This document shows, in pieces, positions 21,525 to 33,104 of a stretch of 64,000 nt of DNA. A model generated the notes under the pieces. The model made no database searches. It saw only the letters and a program-made list of their open reading frames with translations, and was not told the DNA's origin. The position numbers and the translations under genes are program-made. Positions within the stretch are counted from its first letter, which is position 1. Every line of letters begins with the position of its first letter. Source of the DNA: Apium graveolens (Eukaryota > Streptophyta > Magnoliopsida > Apiales > Apiaceae); the NCBI RefSeq assembly GCF_009905375.1, contig NC_133657.1, positions 42,093,853-42,157,852 of the forward strand. The letters are read 5' to 3'.

Positions 21525-22715
21525 TGTTAGGGCGAAAACATGCGCTAATATTTACGCAAGTATATGTGTTCGCAAGTAATATAGAATACTTTCTAGTTCG
21601 TTCCCACAGAGACTCAAACTAATTATGTTCAATTAAACTCACTCACCAATGTATGTTTACTTCTCAATGTTAAGACAATAACACTTAGAATTATTAACTA
21701 ATTATTAACTACAATTAACTACTAAAATTAACCACTTAATTAACACATCGAATCAATAATATTAAAACACTCACGAGATCACAACTTCATTACTACTTCC
21801 TTCAATAGTCATTGTTATTACCCTTAGCATGCAACAGTGATGATATTAATCGAATAACACAAAACTGATAAAAACCAACTTTCATTGTACTAATACCATT
21901 CTACCAAACATCCACAATTAAGATAGAAGTTGAATAGGCATCAATTATGTTGAGTCCCTATATGTCTACAGAAATTGACAACATAATGATTTAAGCACAA
22001 GTTATTCCTTTTGATTACACAGGGCGAATAAAACGGTTAGAGTTACCCACTAATCATGCAACATCATACATGAACCTATGCTAGCATGGCAAGTTCTAAA
22101 TCTCGAGATTCACTGTCGCTTCACAAGAGATTAACACCTTATCTTATATGTTCGCGACGTACATAAGACGAATACGCACAACCAATACTAGATATCATAC
22201 AATCATCACACACTAAGGTATTAAACAACTAACTAAAGAATTCCATAGTAAATCCGTTACGACCCCATGATCACGATTAGCCCATGATAGCACTTATCGT
22301 CACCATGGGTTCATATGAAAACATGATAAATAAACACAAGAGAATAATAACTAAACTAATTATATTAAACCAAAGTATGTCACAAGAGTAAATAGGTTCA
22401 AAGCAAAGAAAACTAGCATCCAACGTTACAACGAAATAAAGAATCACAAGAAAATATGCTTCCTCTTCGTTGCGGTGTGCTAAAACGGTCTTCTTCCTTA
22501 TCTCCTCCGCTCCTCGATTAATACAACGATTCAACACACGTGAAACGTCTCTGAATCTACTTATATAGAAGTCCCATAAAACTCAGATTACACAGAAGTT
22601 GGAAGCCAAACAAAAATAGAAGTCTAAAATAAATATTCTAATTTCCCGTCCCTGCGCGGCCGCTCAGCATAGCTGAGCAGGCGCTCAGCTTCCTGCACGG
22701 CCGCTCAGCATAGCT
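21525..22715 (-). repeat. Athila 5' LTR, truncated
   Basis: Begins TGTTAGGGCGAAAAC on plus (element end CCTAACA). A second, inverted copy of its inner part is at 47831-48498. Near its broken end are two GC-rich direct repeats, CGGCCGCTCAGCATAGCT, around 22657 and 22698, embedded in AT-rich DNA. The LTR stops abruptly after the second repeat, where Gypsy-2 sequence begins. The remainder of the LTR is missing from the window. No gene. Confidence 0.85.
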
Positions 22716-22743
22716 TGATATCCTAATTAGTCATATCGACATG
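22716..22743. repeat. Filler-like duplication at Athila/Gypsy-2 junction
   Basis: ATATCCTAATTAGTCATATCGACATG starts at 22718 and occurs again at 22782-22807, its normal place in the Gypsy-2 LTR (compare 44212 onward). The extra copy sits exactly between the broken Athila LTR and the broken Gypsy-2 LTR. This is the pattern left by template copying during end-joining repair. Confidence 0.7.
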
Positions 22744-24569
22744 GATCCTTGCGAAACTCGACCAGGATCTACAGTAACAGAATATCCTAATTAGTCATAT
22801 CGACATGTTTGATATCCTCGAATCCCAATAACCCAATTCGATAACCCGACTCATATAACAATTATACACATAATCACGTAATCCGTATTCACATAAAGGT
22901 AAAATGTTTTATATTATCACGCATGTTTCTCGTATTTAAAATAGAATTTTAGAAAATTTTGACAGCAATTTTTCCGTTTATAAGCTTACCCGTCGATCAT
23001 AATCGACGTCCAAAATCACAACAATCCATAATTACAATTCCATACTACTCGCAACACGATTACTTATTTAGTTTCGGAAATAATTTATAGGAATCATTTT
23101 TATATGTTTTAAATATTTAGGACTCAGATACAAATCATCACCGTCCACCGTCCGCTCGTAAAAATTTATCGCGGATGGCGGCAAAGTTTATTGGTGCCCG
23201 AAAAATATTCGGGTGTCCGAATAAATTCTACTGATTAATGTAACGATTTCTGCACGCAAAATAATGTAAATTCACGAATGGTAATCATTTAATTTCCTGC
23301 AGAAAAAGGAATTAAAAAAATTAAAATTGTAACAGTCTAAACCAACAGCACCCAAACGGCCCAACAAGGCCCAAACAACTAGGCCCAAAATGCAAGGCCC
23401 AAAGAAACCAACCCAACAGGAAGCACAGCCGCACAAACACTGCACAACCGCACTGCACACGCGCCACCGCACCACACACACAAACACTTACACACACAAT
23501 CACACACAGGTACACACATATACATAAGTATATATATATATATATGTATATACACAAATTAACAACACACATCGAACCAGCCAAGCAAGACAAACAAGCG
23601 GTGGGTCACCGGAAAAAAAATAGGTCGGGAAATAGAAGAATCCGGTGAAAGGAAGGACGGAGGCGACAGGAGAGAGGGAGGAATGGAAGAAAAGAGAGAG
23701 AGAAACAAGAGAGATGAGTGGAGAGAGAGAGATGCGTGAGAGAGACGAGAGGAGTGACAGAGACGCGCGAGAGAGATGGAGAGAGGAGGGAGAGAGTGAA
23801 CCGTGTGTGTATATTTTTAATTGAAAGAAATGGGGTTAAACAGGTTGGTGGCACGTATCTAACAAGCTGATAAAAGATTAACACGTGTCCCTTGCTTAAT
23901 TATATGCCCGGTATCGTACCGTATTTTACTAATTAACGACCCGAGCCCGAGCTACACTTAAAACAAATGCGAAAAATTACCAAAATAATCTTAAAATACT
24001 ATAAATATCCCGAAGTTAATTAAAACGTAAATTTTAAAATTTTAAAACAATTTCTGAAACTCAAATTTATACCCGCTTTTAACAATTAAAAGAATCAACG
24101 CGCGGGTGAAATTAATCCCAAGAATTTCTAAAATAATTTTAAAATTCTCGAAATATTATAAATTTCATAAAATATGAGTTTCATAATTTTTGAAGAATTT
24201 TGGAATTAAATACTGATTTTACAAATAAATGAAATCAGAAAATCATTTAAAGATAAATAATTAATAAAATATTGATTTCTCAATTTTATAAAATCCAAAA
24301 TATTATTATTGAAATTATTAAATCATAAAAACAATTTTTGAGACAATCCAAATATTTATGAAAATAAAACTGGAATAAAATCACTTTTAAAGGCGAAACA
24401 GAATAATAAAACTCAATAATTAATTACACAATTCAACCTTATACACCAATAAATCACACATAAATAATAAGAACAACACACCGCTATCAAAACCAGTACA
24501 CATATTTTATTTAATTAATTATTCAATATTTACACTTTTAAAATAATACAAAATATACGAGTCGTTATA
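22744..24569 (-). repeat. Gypsy-2 3' LTR, truncated
   Basis: Matches 44177-45969 of the 5' LTR, lacking the first 1.1 kb (plus-strand left side). It ends ACGAGTCGTTATA next to the polypurine tract. It contains the perfect palindrome GTCGATCATAATCGAC (about 22992), a CA-rich block with (TA)n (23460-23560) and a GA/CT purine tract (23640-23800) resembling a plant 5' leader. Short ORFs over the CA and GA tracts are low-complexity chance frames. Confidence 0.88.
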
Positions 24570-24582
24570 TCCTCCCCCCTTA
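24570..24582 (-). other. Gypsy-2 polypurine tract
   Basis: In element sense TAAGGGGGGAGGA directly precedes the 3' LTR. It is the plus-strand primer site. Confidence 0.8.
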
Positions 24583-24608
24583 AAAAGATTCTGTCCCCAG
24601 AATCTGAC

Positions 24609-26275
24609 TTAACTAAAAAAATGAGGATATTTATCAAACATGTCTGACTCTAACTCCCAAGTAGACTCTTTTACTCGAGGATTTCTCCAAAGTACTTTCA
24701 CTATGGGGATTGACTTATTCCTAAGGGCTCGCTCTTTACGATCTAGAATTTGGATTGGCTGTTCCACATAGGACAAATTTGGCTGAAGCTCAATCGGTTC
24801 GTACTCTATAACTTGATTCAAATCAGGAATATATGGCTTCAACATAGATACGTGGAACACATTATGGATATGTTCCATCTGCGTGGGTAACGCTATCTCG
24901 TAGTTCCTATTTTTCTTAAAACCTCAAATGATCCTATAAATCTGGGGCTAAGCTTACCTTTCTGACCAAATCGCATGAATCCTTTCCAAGGCGATACTGT
25001 TAGCAATACCAATGACCCTACTTCGAAATTCATATCTTTTCGATGCAAATCCGCATTCTTTCTCTGTCTATCCTGGGCTGCTTCTAATCTTTTCCGAATC
25101 AATACCACTGCATCTTTGGTCTGCTGGACCAGTTCAGGACCTAACACTTTCTTCCCTCCTATTTCATCCCAATACAATGGTGATCTACACTTACGTCCAT
25201 ACAGAGCTTCGTAAGGCGGCATTCCAATGCTGGCATGATAGCTGTTGTTGTACGAGAACTCAATCAAAGGTAAGTGTTCGTCCCAATTTCCTTTAAAATC
25301 CAAAGCACAAACTCTTAACATATCTTCAATGGTCCGGATTGTTCTCTCACTTTGACCGTTCGTCAGAGGATGATAGGCGGTACTCATATTCAACTTGGTT
25401 CCTAAACATTCTTGGAACTTGGTCCAGAACCTTGAATTAAATGTTGGGTCTCGATCTGATACGATGGACATAGGAACTCCATGATTAGTCAATATTTCAT
25501 CCAAATACATCTTAACTAGCTTTTCCAGAGAATATCTTTCATTGATTGGGAGAAGATGTGCTGACTTTGTCAATCTGTCAATGATTACCCAAATAGCGTC
25601 GTGATTAGCTCTCATCTTTGGCAATCCTACCACAAAATCCATTACAATCTCTTCCCACTTCCACTGGGAAATCTCCAAAGATTGTAATAATCCGCTTGGC
25701 CTTTGATGTTCATCTTTCACAGTCTGGCACACGTGACATTTGCTAATCCAATTTGCAATATCCTTCTTCATTCCTAGCCACCAGAAGTTTTTCTTCAAAT
25801 CTTGGTACATCTTAGTGCTCCCAGGGTGGATAGAAAACTGAGGGTTGTGCACTTCACGTAACACTTCATACTTTAGTTCCGTCACATTGGGAATCCAAAT
25901 TATGGAAGAGAATCTAAACATACCTTGATTATCTTTTTGCGTACATAGTTCTTCTCCTGTTAAAGTATCCAATTTCTGTTCCATAACTCCCTTTTGACAT
26001 CTCTTAATCTTTTCCATCAATGCTAGTTGAAAGATAATCTCGTACAGTTGCTCCTTCTCTTCTCTTGGAACTCGAACTTCAATTTCCATCCTTTTCAAAT
26101 CTTGTGCTAGCTCATCTGCAATCTGAACCATATTCAGCCTCTCTTTTCTGCTCAAGGCATTAGCCACCACATTGGCTTTACCTGGATGATAAATGATGGA
26201 ACAATTGTAATCTTTGATTAAATCTAGCCACCTTCTCTGTCTCATGTTCAAGTCCTCAGGGGTGAATATATACTT
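24609..26275 (-). pseudogene. pol: Gypsy-2 RNase H end, integrase and chromodomain
   Basis: The RNase H tail reads MRQRRWLDLIKDY, then VVANALSRKE where relatives have VADALSR (codon about 26159, Asp to Asn). Integrase has HHCC (HNPQFSIHPGSTKMY, then CHVCQTVK), and DDE acids in DFVVGLPK, MSIVSDRDPTF and QSERTIRTIED. A one-base frame change near 24893 separates the GPY/F region from the chromodomain tail (24609-24878), which has VKVLWRNPRVKESTWELESDMF. The DDE core itself looks intact. Confidence 0.9.
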
Positions 26276-27531
26276 CTAGCTCTTATGATCCGTGTATATA
26301 TCACACTTTTCTCCATATAGATAATGTCTCCACAGCTTCAAAGCAAATACTATAGCTTCCAACTCAAGATCATGGACTGGATACTTCTGTTCATAAGGCT
26401 TTAATTGTCTGGAGGCATAAGCGATGACTTTATAGTATTGCATCAGTACACAACCTAAACCCTTTAAAGAAGCGTCGCTATAAATCACAAAATTTCCCGT
26501 CTCATCTAGAAATGCTAGTACTGGGGCTGACACTAACCTCTTCTTCAGTTCCTGGAAGCTTTCTTCGTATTTCTCTGTCCAAATGAATTTCTCATTCTTC
26601 CTGGTTAGCTTGGTTAACGGGGATGCAATCTTAGAGAAATCCTTCACAAATATTCGATAATATCCTGCTAGCCCAAGAAAACTTCTCACTTCTGTCGGAG
26701 TCTTTGGTTGCTCCCACTTGGATACAGCTTCAATCTTTACTGGGTTTACCTTGATACCTTCCTTGCTTACCACATGTCTAAGAAACTGTACCTCTGACAA
26801 CCAAAACTCCCACTTGGAAAACTTTGCATATAGTTGTTTTTCTCTCAGCCATTGAAGGGAAATCCTTAGGTGCGTTACGTGACCTTCTGGAGTCTTTGAA
26901 TAGATGAGGATGTAATCAATAAATACAATAACAAACTTATCCAAGTACTCCTTATACATCCGGTTCATTAAATCCATAAAAGTCGCTGGTGCATTGGTGA
27001 ATTCAAATTACATCACTAAGAACTCATAATGGCCATACCTTGTTCTGAATGCAGTTTTGGGTATATCTTCAGGCTTGATCTTTAGTTGGTGATAGCAGAT
27101 CTTAAGTCAATCTTTGAAAAATAGCATGCTCCTTTCAGCTGGTCAAACAAATCATCAATCCTCGGTAAATGATACTTATTCTTTATCGTCAACTTGTTTA
27201 GCTCTCTGTAATCAATTCATAACCTCATACTTCCATCCTTTTTCTTTACGAATAGCACTGGAGCACCCCACATAGAAACATCTGGTCGGATAACTCATTT
27301 ATCCAATAGTTCTTGAAGTTGCTTGACCAATTCTTTCATTTCCACTGTAGCCATTCGATATGGAGCTTTAGAAACTGGTTCGGCTCTTGGTTTCAAATCA
27401 ATGGAGAACTCTATTTCTCGATCAGATGGTATTCCTGGCAATTCTTTTGGAAAGACGTCGGGATACTCTCTAACTATGGGAATCTCATCCAAGGTAGGGG
27501 TCTTTTTCTTAGTGTCCAGCACATGAGCCAA
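26276..27531 (-). pseudogene. pol: Gypsy-2 reverse transcriptase and RNase H
   Basis: The N-terminal RT segment (27295-27531) has DVFPKELPGIPSDREIEF and APYRMATVEMKELVK, then a TGA after LLDK. The next 300 bases keep [17 protein letters not shown] in decayed frames. The palm motif reads [10 protein letters not shown], so the second catalytic Asp is Tyr (codon at 26912-26914). RNase H follows with [13 protein letters not shown] and YTDHKS, then TAG at 26276-26278. RT would be inactive on the Asp loss alone. Confidence 0.9.
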
Positions 27532-28050
27532 ATATGCTTCACATCCTTACCGCAACAATTTCTTTGCTTGTAGTACTGAAAGAAACTTCTTGTCCTGCTT
27601 ATGTCCTTGATAGCTTATCCTTACATTATCTGTGGTATACATAACAACTCTCTTTTTCTTGCATTCAATATTTTCCTTATACAGAAACAATCAATTCATG
27701 CCTAGAATAACATCGAATTCTCCTAACTCAAAAGGTATTAGATCAACAGGGAAAGAATTTCCTGATATCTCTATGGAGCACTTAGGACATAATTGGCTTA
27801 CATTCACTTTATCCTTATTAGCCACCTCTATGGTCAAAGGTTCATCTAAGTCTTCCAACATTAATTGTATTTTATTCACATAATTCATGGATATAAAAGA
27901 TTTAGACGCTCCTGAATCAAATAAAACGTTAACAGATACGGAATTCAGAGAAAGCGTACATGCAACTACATCCGAATCCTGAGCCGGAGATTTCTTAGTC
28001 ATCTAAAAAGTTCTAGCTCTGGCGGTACTTGTTGTTGGTCCTTGGGATAT
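27532..28050 (-). pseudogene. pol: Gypsy-2 protease, cut by Copia-2
   Basis: Aspartic protease with active site FDSGASKSFIS (about 27900) and an ILGMN flap-region motif at the end of the open part. The upstream side runs into the Copia-2 LTR at 28050. The gag part resumes beyond the insertion at 40707, and the frame would be continuous if the insertion and one duplication copy were absent. Confidence 0.85.
28046..28050. repeat. Copia-2 target duplication, decayed
   Basis: GATAT before the left LTR corresponds to GACAC (40707-40711) after the right LTR. The two differ by C-to-T at two positions. The Gypsy-2 coding frame supports this pairing. Confidence 0.6.
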
Positions 28051-30189
28051 TGTTAGGTCCAAATGTACATATAGAGGGGGGTGAATGTATGTTCTTCGTT
28101 TTCTAAAATTAATCGCCGCGGAAAATAAACCTCGAAAATGAAATAAACAAACACTAAGAGATTCACGGAATAATTCTTATTATTAAGAAATTAAACCGTA
28201 AAAGTTTGCTTACAACTCCGAATATAAATAATTTGAAGCACCAAATATAGAGAGAACCAAAATTATATCTATCAATCTAGGGTTCTATCTATCGCTCTAA
28301 GAATTTAAAGCTTCCATCAAATGATATTAAATACAATCAAGATAGCTTTAAATAATGAGTGTTACAATTTGTAATGCTTTAATGGTGTGAAATAAATTGG
28401 GCAACACTTTTCTCCTTAATTTCAATAAATGAAATTAATAAACTTTACAAGAAAAATTTTGCAGAGCTTTAATGGTTTTTTTGCTAAGAAGTATTTTCTG
28501 CTGCTTAAATTCGTTGGTTTTGTTAGGGTAGAATTGTAGGAGAGATAAAGATTAAATGTATGGCTTAACCATGTACATATATTTAAAATTGTAGATCTTG
28601 CAAGATTGATTTTATGGTGATCAAAATAGAAAACAGCACTTGATATGATTTATTAAATCTGTGGCGACCATGGATGAGTAGATAACAGGAAGCCGCCTTT
28701 TCCTTAGAAAATTATTCGCCTATGGTAACCTTCAGGAGTAAAATAGGAGTAGTTCTTTGTTAATCAAATAATTCTACTCGGACACAAACAACAACACTGA
28801 TAGGGAGTTGCACGCGGCGAAAGCACATGGAGATCGCCAAACGTGCCAGCTACGTGCGAAAAGAAACTTCAGCCGCCTTTGCAATTTTTGTCTGTGGCGA
28901 TGCATGACATGGTTTCTTCCCTTATTTTTTTGACTGAATAAAAAGAAGAAGCGTACCATGCATGCACAAGAGATTTCGCAGACAAAAGAAGGGGACGCCA
29001 GGGGGATGTCTGAGCTACACGCACGGTGGAAGAAATGTGAGCTGCTCGTCTTGGCGACACGCGCGCGTCCTTGCACCTCAGATTAACAAAAACAACCCCT
29101 GCAAATTCGGTTTCTTTCCTTTGCATTTGTATATATATTTCTTTTGTTTTCAACCACACGGGCCCCGCCATGTGGGAGTTTTGCAATCATGGTTTCTATT
29201 TGATTGAAACAAGTGAACAATGCACCTGATTCATTTGAAGTTGCCAATGACCTTAATAATTCCAATTGTGTTTCTTTTTATTTATTTTGATCAACAAACA
29301 AAAAAAACGCGGGTCTTGGTACAAGACTGCCAGGTTTCTTTTGCTATTCAAAAAATTGAGTTTTTCGGATGGTAATTTAAAATTAAATACTTAATATTTA
29401 AAATAAATAAATATATAAACTTTGAGTTTATTTATTTATTTAAATAAAATTTAAACATTAATTTTAATTTACCAAAATTAAATATTGTCATTAAATTAAA
29501 TAAATAAATTTTTTGAGATTCATTTATTCATTTAATAATAATTAATTTTTAAATTATTTATTTTAAAATCAAATTGTGATCTAAAATTAAATAAATAAAT
29601 GTGATGAAATTTATTTATTCATTTAATAAAAAATCAGTCATTGATTTAAAAATAAGTCCAGTAAATCCTCGGGTTGTACTCCTCTGTTTTTGCAGGCCTT
29701 CTAATCTCCGGGATTTGTTCCTCAAAATATTTCCAGACTCCTCGAGTACAAAATCCACTTAACAGTGTTCCTTAAAAATAATACTCTGTTTACTTTCAAG
29801 GATCACTGACGTCTCGTGCACGGGTCTGGTTTACAGACGACTAGTTCCACTCTCAGGCCTTCGTATTATACCCGTATAAACCACTGTTAAGTCTTCTACC
29901 AAATATAACCAACTACACTAGGAATCCTTGAGGTCTTCACACTGATTCTGACAACTGCTTCGAATGACTCCAATCTTATTCCTCCGATACCTGAACATAT
30001 TAATGAACTTCATACGGATCACTGTTGACGTTTTCTTCACTACAGCTAACAAACCTTTTGTGCATATACCCAATAACCAATTTGTACTGATTCCAGTGGA
30101 ACATAGTTTATTTCAAAGTCCTTTTTCTATGTTGAGTTATCCAAATCAGTATTGTTGAGATAAACATACAGCTTCAATCTTGCTCAACA
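28051..30189 (-). repeat. Copia-2 3' LTR
   Basis: Starts TGTTAGGTCCAAATG and ends TTGCTCAACA. It aligns with 38570-40706. A run of six G lies at 28076-28081 on plus. A TATATATA stretch in element sense near 29128-29142, conserved in the other LTR at 39644-39652, is a possible TATA box. Overlapping short frames at 28774-29265 recur in both copies only because the LTRs are duplicates. Confidence 0.9.
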
Positions 30190-30200
30190 ATCTCCCCTTA
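30190..30200 (-). other. Copia-2 polypurine tract
   Basis: In element sense TAAGGGGAGAT, abutting the 3' LTR. Similar purine tracts recur upstream at 30383-30395, 30501-30516 and 30601-30616. Confidence 0.8.
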
Positions 30201-32606
30201 TTTGACTGTTACACCTGAAGATCAAATAATAATGGAGAAGCAACAGTTTGGAGGATAACTCAACTAACATTATCCAAAAACTTTAATCAGCTTTCAACTT
30301 TCAATCCTGGACTTGGAAATAATACTATCTTATATATATCACATCTTTTATAAGCATTCAGCTTCAGCAGAGAACAGATTCTTCTCTCCCTTATGTAAAG
30401 TTGCAGATAGATACGTCTTCCAAACACTGTCTTCAATAATCTTCAGATCTTCCCATAAGGCACATAGAAAACATTTTGGAATCTAGAACCAAAGCCCAAT
30501 AATCTCTCCCCCTAAGATGAAGAATCCTTTCCTTAGTACAATAAAGGTAGAAATCCCTCTTCTTAGTTACAGAAAGACTATCAGTCCATAATCTCTTTAT
30601 AATCTCTCCCCCTTAGTGGAATAATCCTTCAAAATGTATTCAAAGTAAAACCTTAGGATCAACCAACCAATTGAAAAGACTATCTGGTAACCATTTGCTC
30701 ACAGTGCAAGTGGTTGATTTCTGTTTAGTGATCCCACCTTGTGTTTCACTCCACTCTACACTCAAGTGTTTGTCACTCAGTCTCACAGTGTGTCACTCAC
30801 TCAAATCTCTAAACATCCAAGTGTACTTGCGAGAAAATCCTTTTCATAGAAAAGTTACCTTCCACCTTCAAGGACGAAACTCTCAGTCAAGAGATTCAGA
30901 AATGTTCTATCTGAGAGGGGAAATTAGGATTCTTTTAAGTGGAAGAATTCCTGATATCCCTCAACTTCTATGAAGAAGTATACCTTATAAACTCGTCAGT
31001 TGATATCTGAGTCCTCATTTACAAGTTGCTATTTTGACTAAGTCAAATTCATTTCCAGATTTGAATTCTGGGAAAATAACCAATGATTAATGATATGCCA
31101 TTAGGGATCAAATATTTCTTCTGAAGTCTGTGAGGACTTATTAAAGTAACCAACCAGGATAATATATTCTTATTCAAAATCAGAGATAAAGATTAGAACA
31201 TGATCCAGGATTTCAACCTATTGCCATTGACCTTTATATGGTTTGACAATGATTGTTACGACAATACCTTCCTTGTGTGTGTGACTCTCGTATGTGCATT
31301 GGAAATATTTTAATCAAGGGGTAGTGACTCTTATACAGATGCCCTGGCTGACAGGAGAATTTTTAATAGATAACATTCTGTTGGGAGAATGCACCTAGTA
31401 ACTGTTTATATGCCTTTTTCAGCTCTATATCCTTTTGAGAGAATACAGATGGGCTTACAGATGTCTCAGGTTATAGATAGTCCACTCCTTTGTGAGAGAC
31501 AGAGCTGTAGGGTTGACCTTTCCTTCCTTATGTGGTGCTTCTTGGCACTATCTCCCTCATTCTCAACACAATTCCAAAACCAAATGGTAATTTTGTCTGA
31601 TCACTGAGTTGATATCTGAAGAAAATTAAGTGAACCAGAGCAAAATCTGGGGAATATATCAGAATAAGGTAATGGAATGCTGTTTGAGAAGTATTTGGTT
31701 CTAATGACTTGGGTCAGAACCTATGAGGTTTGATAGGCTCTTAGTCAGTTTCTAAAAACCACTGAGGGTGTTGAAGATCACAAACATCTGAAGTACAATA
31801 TCAGAGAATTTGATGGTTAAGAACAGAGTGATTTCAGAACCAATGATCTTTTACCTTTACTTACCACAATATGGATTCATGAAGGATGTCTCAGATGATC
31901 ATGCTTGCTGATTCTTTTGACAATGCTACTCAACTAAATCTCATCAACTCAAAACAGTTCAAAGTTAGTCCAATACAGATCAATACTATAGAGGAAGGAG
32001 ATGAACATTATTTTAAGCTTATAGGACTTATATGAGGTAATCAGAATATAAGGAATAGATCAAGATTTAATATTCAGAACATAGTAAGCATAGCAAGATC
32101 ATAAGAGTTACACATAGGATCAACATATATGTCATACAATCAATTATATCACAACTATTACTAGTTATGCTGCATATTTATTCTAGCACAAGACAGACAG
32201 AGTTATTCTAACATGAACAGAGAATCAGAGTGACCAAGGAGTCTGTTGTCAGAGTTTCCTAGGGTCTGAGACTCCAAAAATCATACAGAATTACTCAGAA
32301 AACATGATACAATCACACAGAAGAGAAGTGTGTGTATGCTAAACTAAATATCAGTATCAAGAGTGTTTGCATCAGAGATAGCATATAACATGTAAATATT
32401 CAAACAACTCATATATTGCATCAAAAACTCTAACTTACTTACCACTAGTATATAACATGTAAAGCATGGTAATCAATTAGCTTCAAAACAAGTTTACAAA
32501 CATGGATATATATAATGAATAGATATGTAAACTTACTTTCCCCTCAAAGCATCATCATAGGGGCAGTAAAGTTTACCCGCACCAAATTACATTTGTTGAT
32601 TTCCAA
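30201..32606 (-). other. Copia-2 spacer between pol and 3' LTR, no ORF
   Basis: About 2.4 kb without a convincing reading frame on either strand. In SIRE-type elements this place can hold an env-like ORF, but no signal peptide or membrane segment in a usable frame was seen. It contains three extra polypurine-like tracts near its 3' end. It may be a long 3' UTR or a decayed ORF. Confidence 0.6.
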
Positions 32607-33104
32607 TTAATTGGACAAATTCAACATGCCAAGTTCACTGACCAACTTGTTAAAGGTAGCTTCATCAAGTGGCTTAGTGAAAATATCTGCAATTTGATCC
32701 GTTGTGGGAACAAAATAAAGTTCCATAATTCTATTCGTTATATGCTCTCGAATGAAATGATACCTTATATCAATGTTTGGTCCTTGAGTGCTAAACGGGA
32801 TTGTTTGAGATTGCTATGGCACTTGTGTTGTCACAGTATATAGGAATATTCTTCAAATAAAGTCCATAGTCTCGGAGTTGGTTTCTCATCCAAAGAATTT
32901 GAGAACAGCAGCTTCCAGCAGCAATGTATTCAGCTTCCGCAGTAGATGTAGAAACTGAATGCTGCTTCTTACTAAACCAAGAAACCAATCTTCTCCCAAG
33001 AAACTGACAGCTTCCCGAAGTACTCTTCCGATCAATCTTACAACCAGCGTAATCAGAATCTGTATAGCCGATGAAATAAAAGCCCGTATCTTTAGGATAC
33101 CTAG
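32607..33104 (-). pseudogene. pol: Copia-2 RNase H, frameshifted
   Basis: Follows RT after a small frame change near 33100. It reads [34 protein letters not shown] and YCDNTSAIAISNNP, the usual copia RNase H acids. A TAG then replaces a codon before HSRTKH, and a two-base loss follows. It ends with DIFTKPLDEATF and a TAA at 32607-32609. Confidence 0.88.

Larger units (their letters stand above)
16544..22715 (-). mobile_element. Athila-type Ty3/gypsy element, truncated at both ends
   Basis: On minus, the order is LTR, tRNA-Asp primer site, gag, protease, RT, RNase H and integrase, with sequence signatures typical of Athila (gag LRLFPFSLRDKAKDWL, protease LCDLGASINLMPLSI, RT FMDDFSVFG). Gypsy-1 inserted into the integrase, so the integrase C-terminus, any env-like ORF and the 3' LTR lie before base 1. 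The 5' LTR is cut at 22715 by the Gypsy-2 junction. It is the oldest layer of the left block by nesting. Its pol frame is better preserved than that of most neighbours. Confidence 0.92.

Noticed and set aside
22277..22537. 86-codon hydrophobic minus-strand frame
   Set aside because: Inside the Athila LTR, no homology; the inverted LTR fragment at 47831-48498 does not extend over it to test conservation.
23321..23593. Cys/Val/Tyr-rich frames resembling membrane segments, also at 44748-45003
   Set aside because: Translation of CA and TA repeats in LTRs; frame content follows the repeats.
28774..29265. Overlapping frames of 60-105 codons on both strands, recurring at 39294-39839
   Set aside because: They lie in the two LTRs of Copia-2 and recur because LTRs are duplicates. 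No domain, and frames on both strands are open equally.
30671..30973. 100-codon plus-strand frame in the Copia-2 spacer, considered as an env-like or host gene
   Set aside because: Antisense to the element, no signal peptide, membrane segment or motif.
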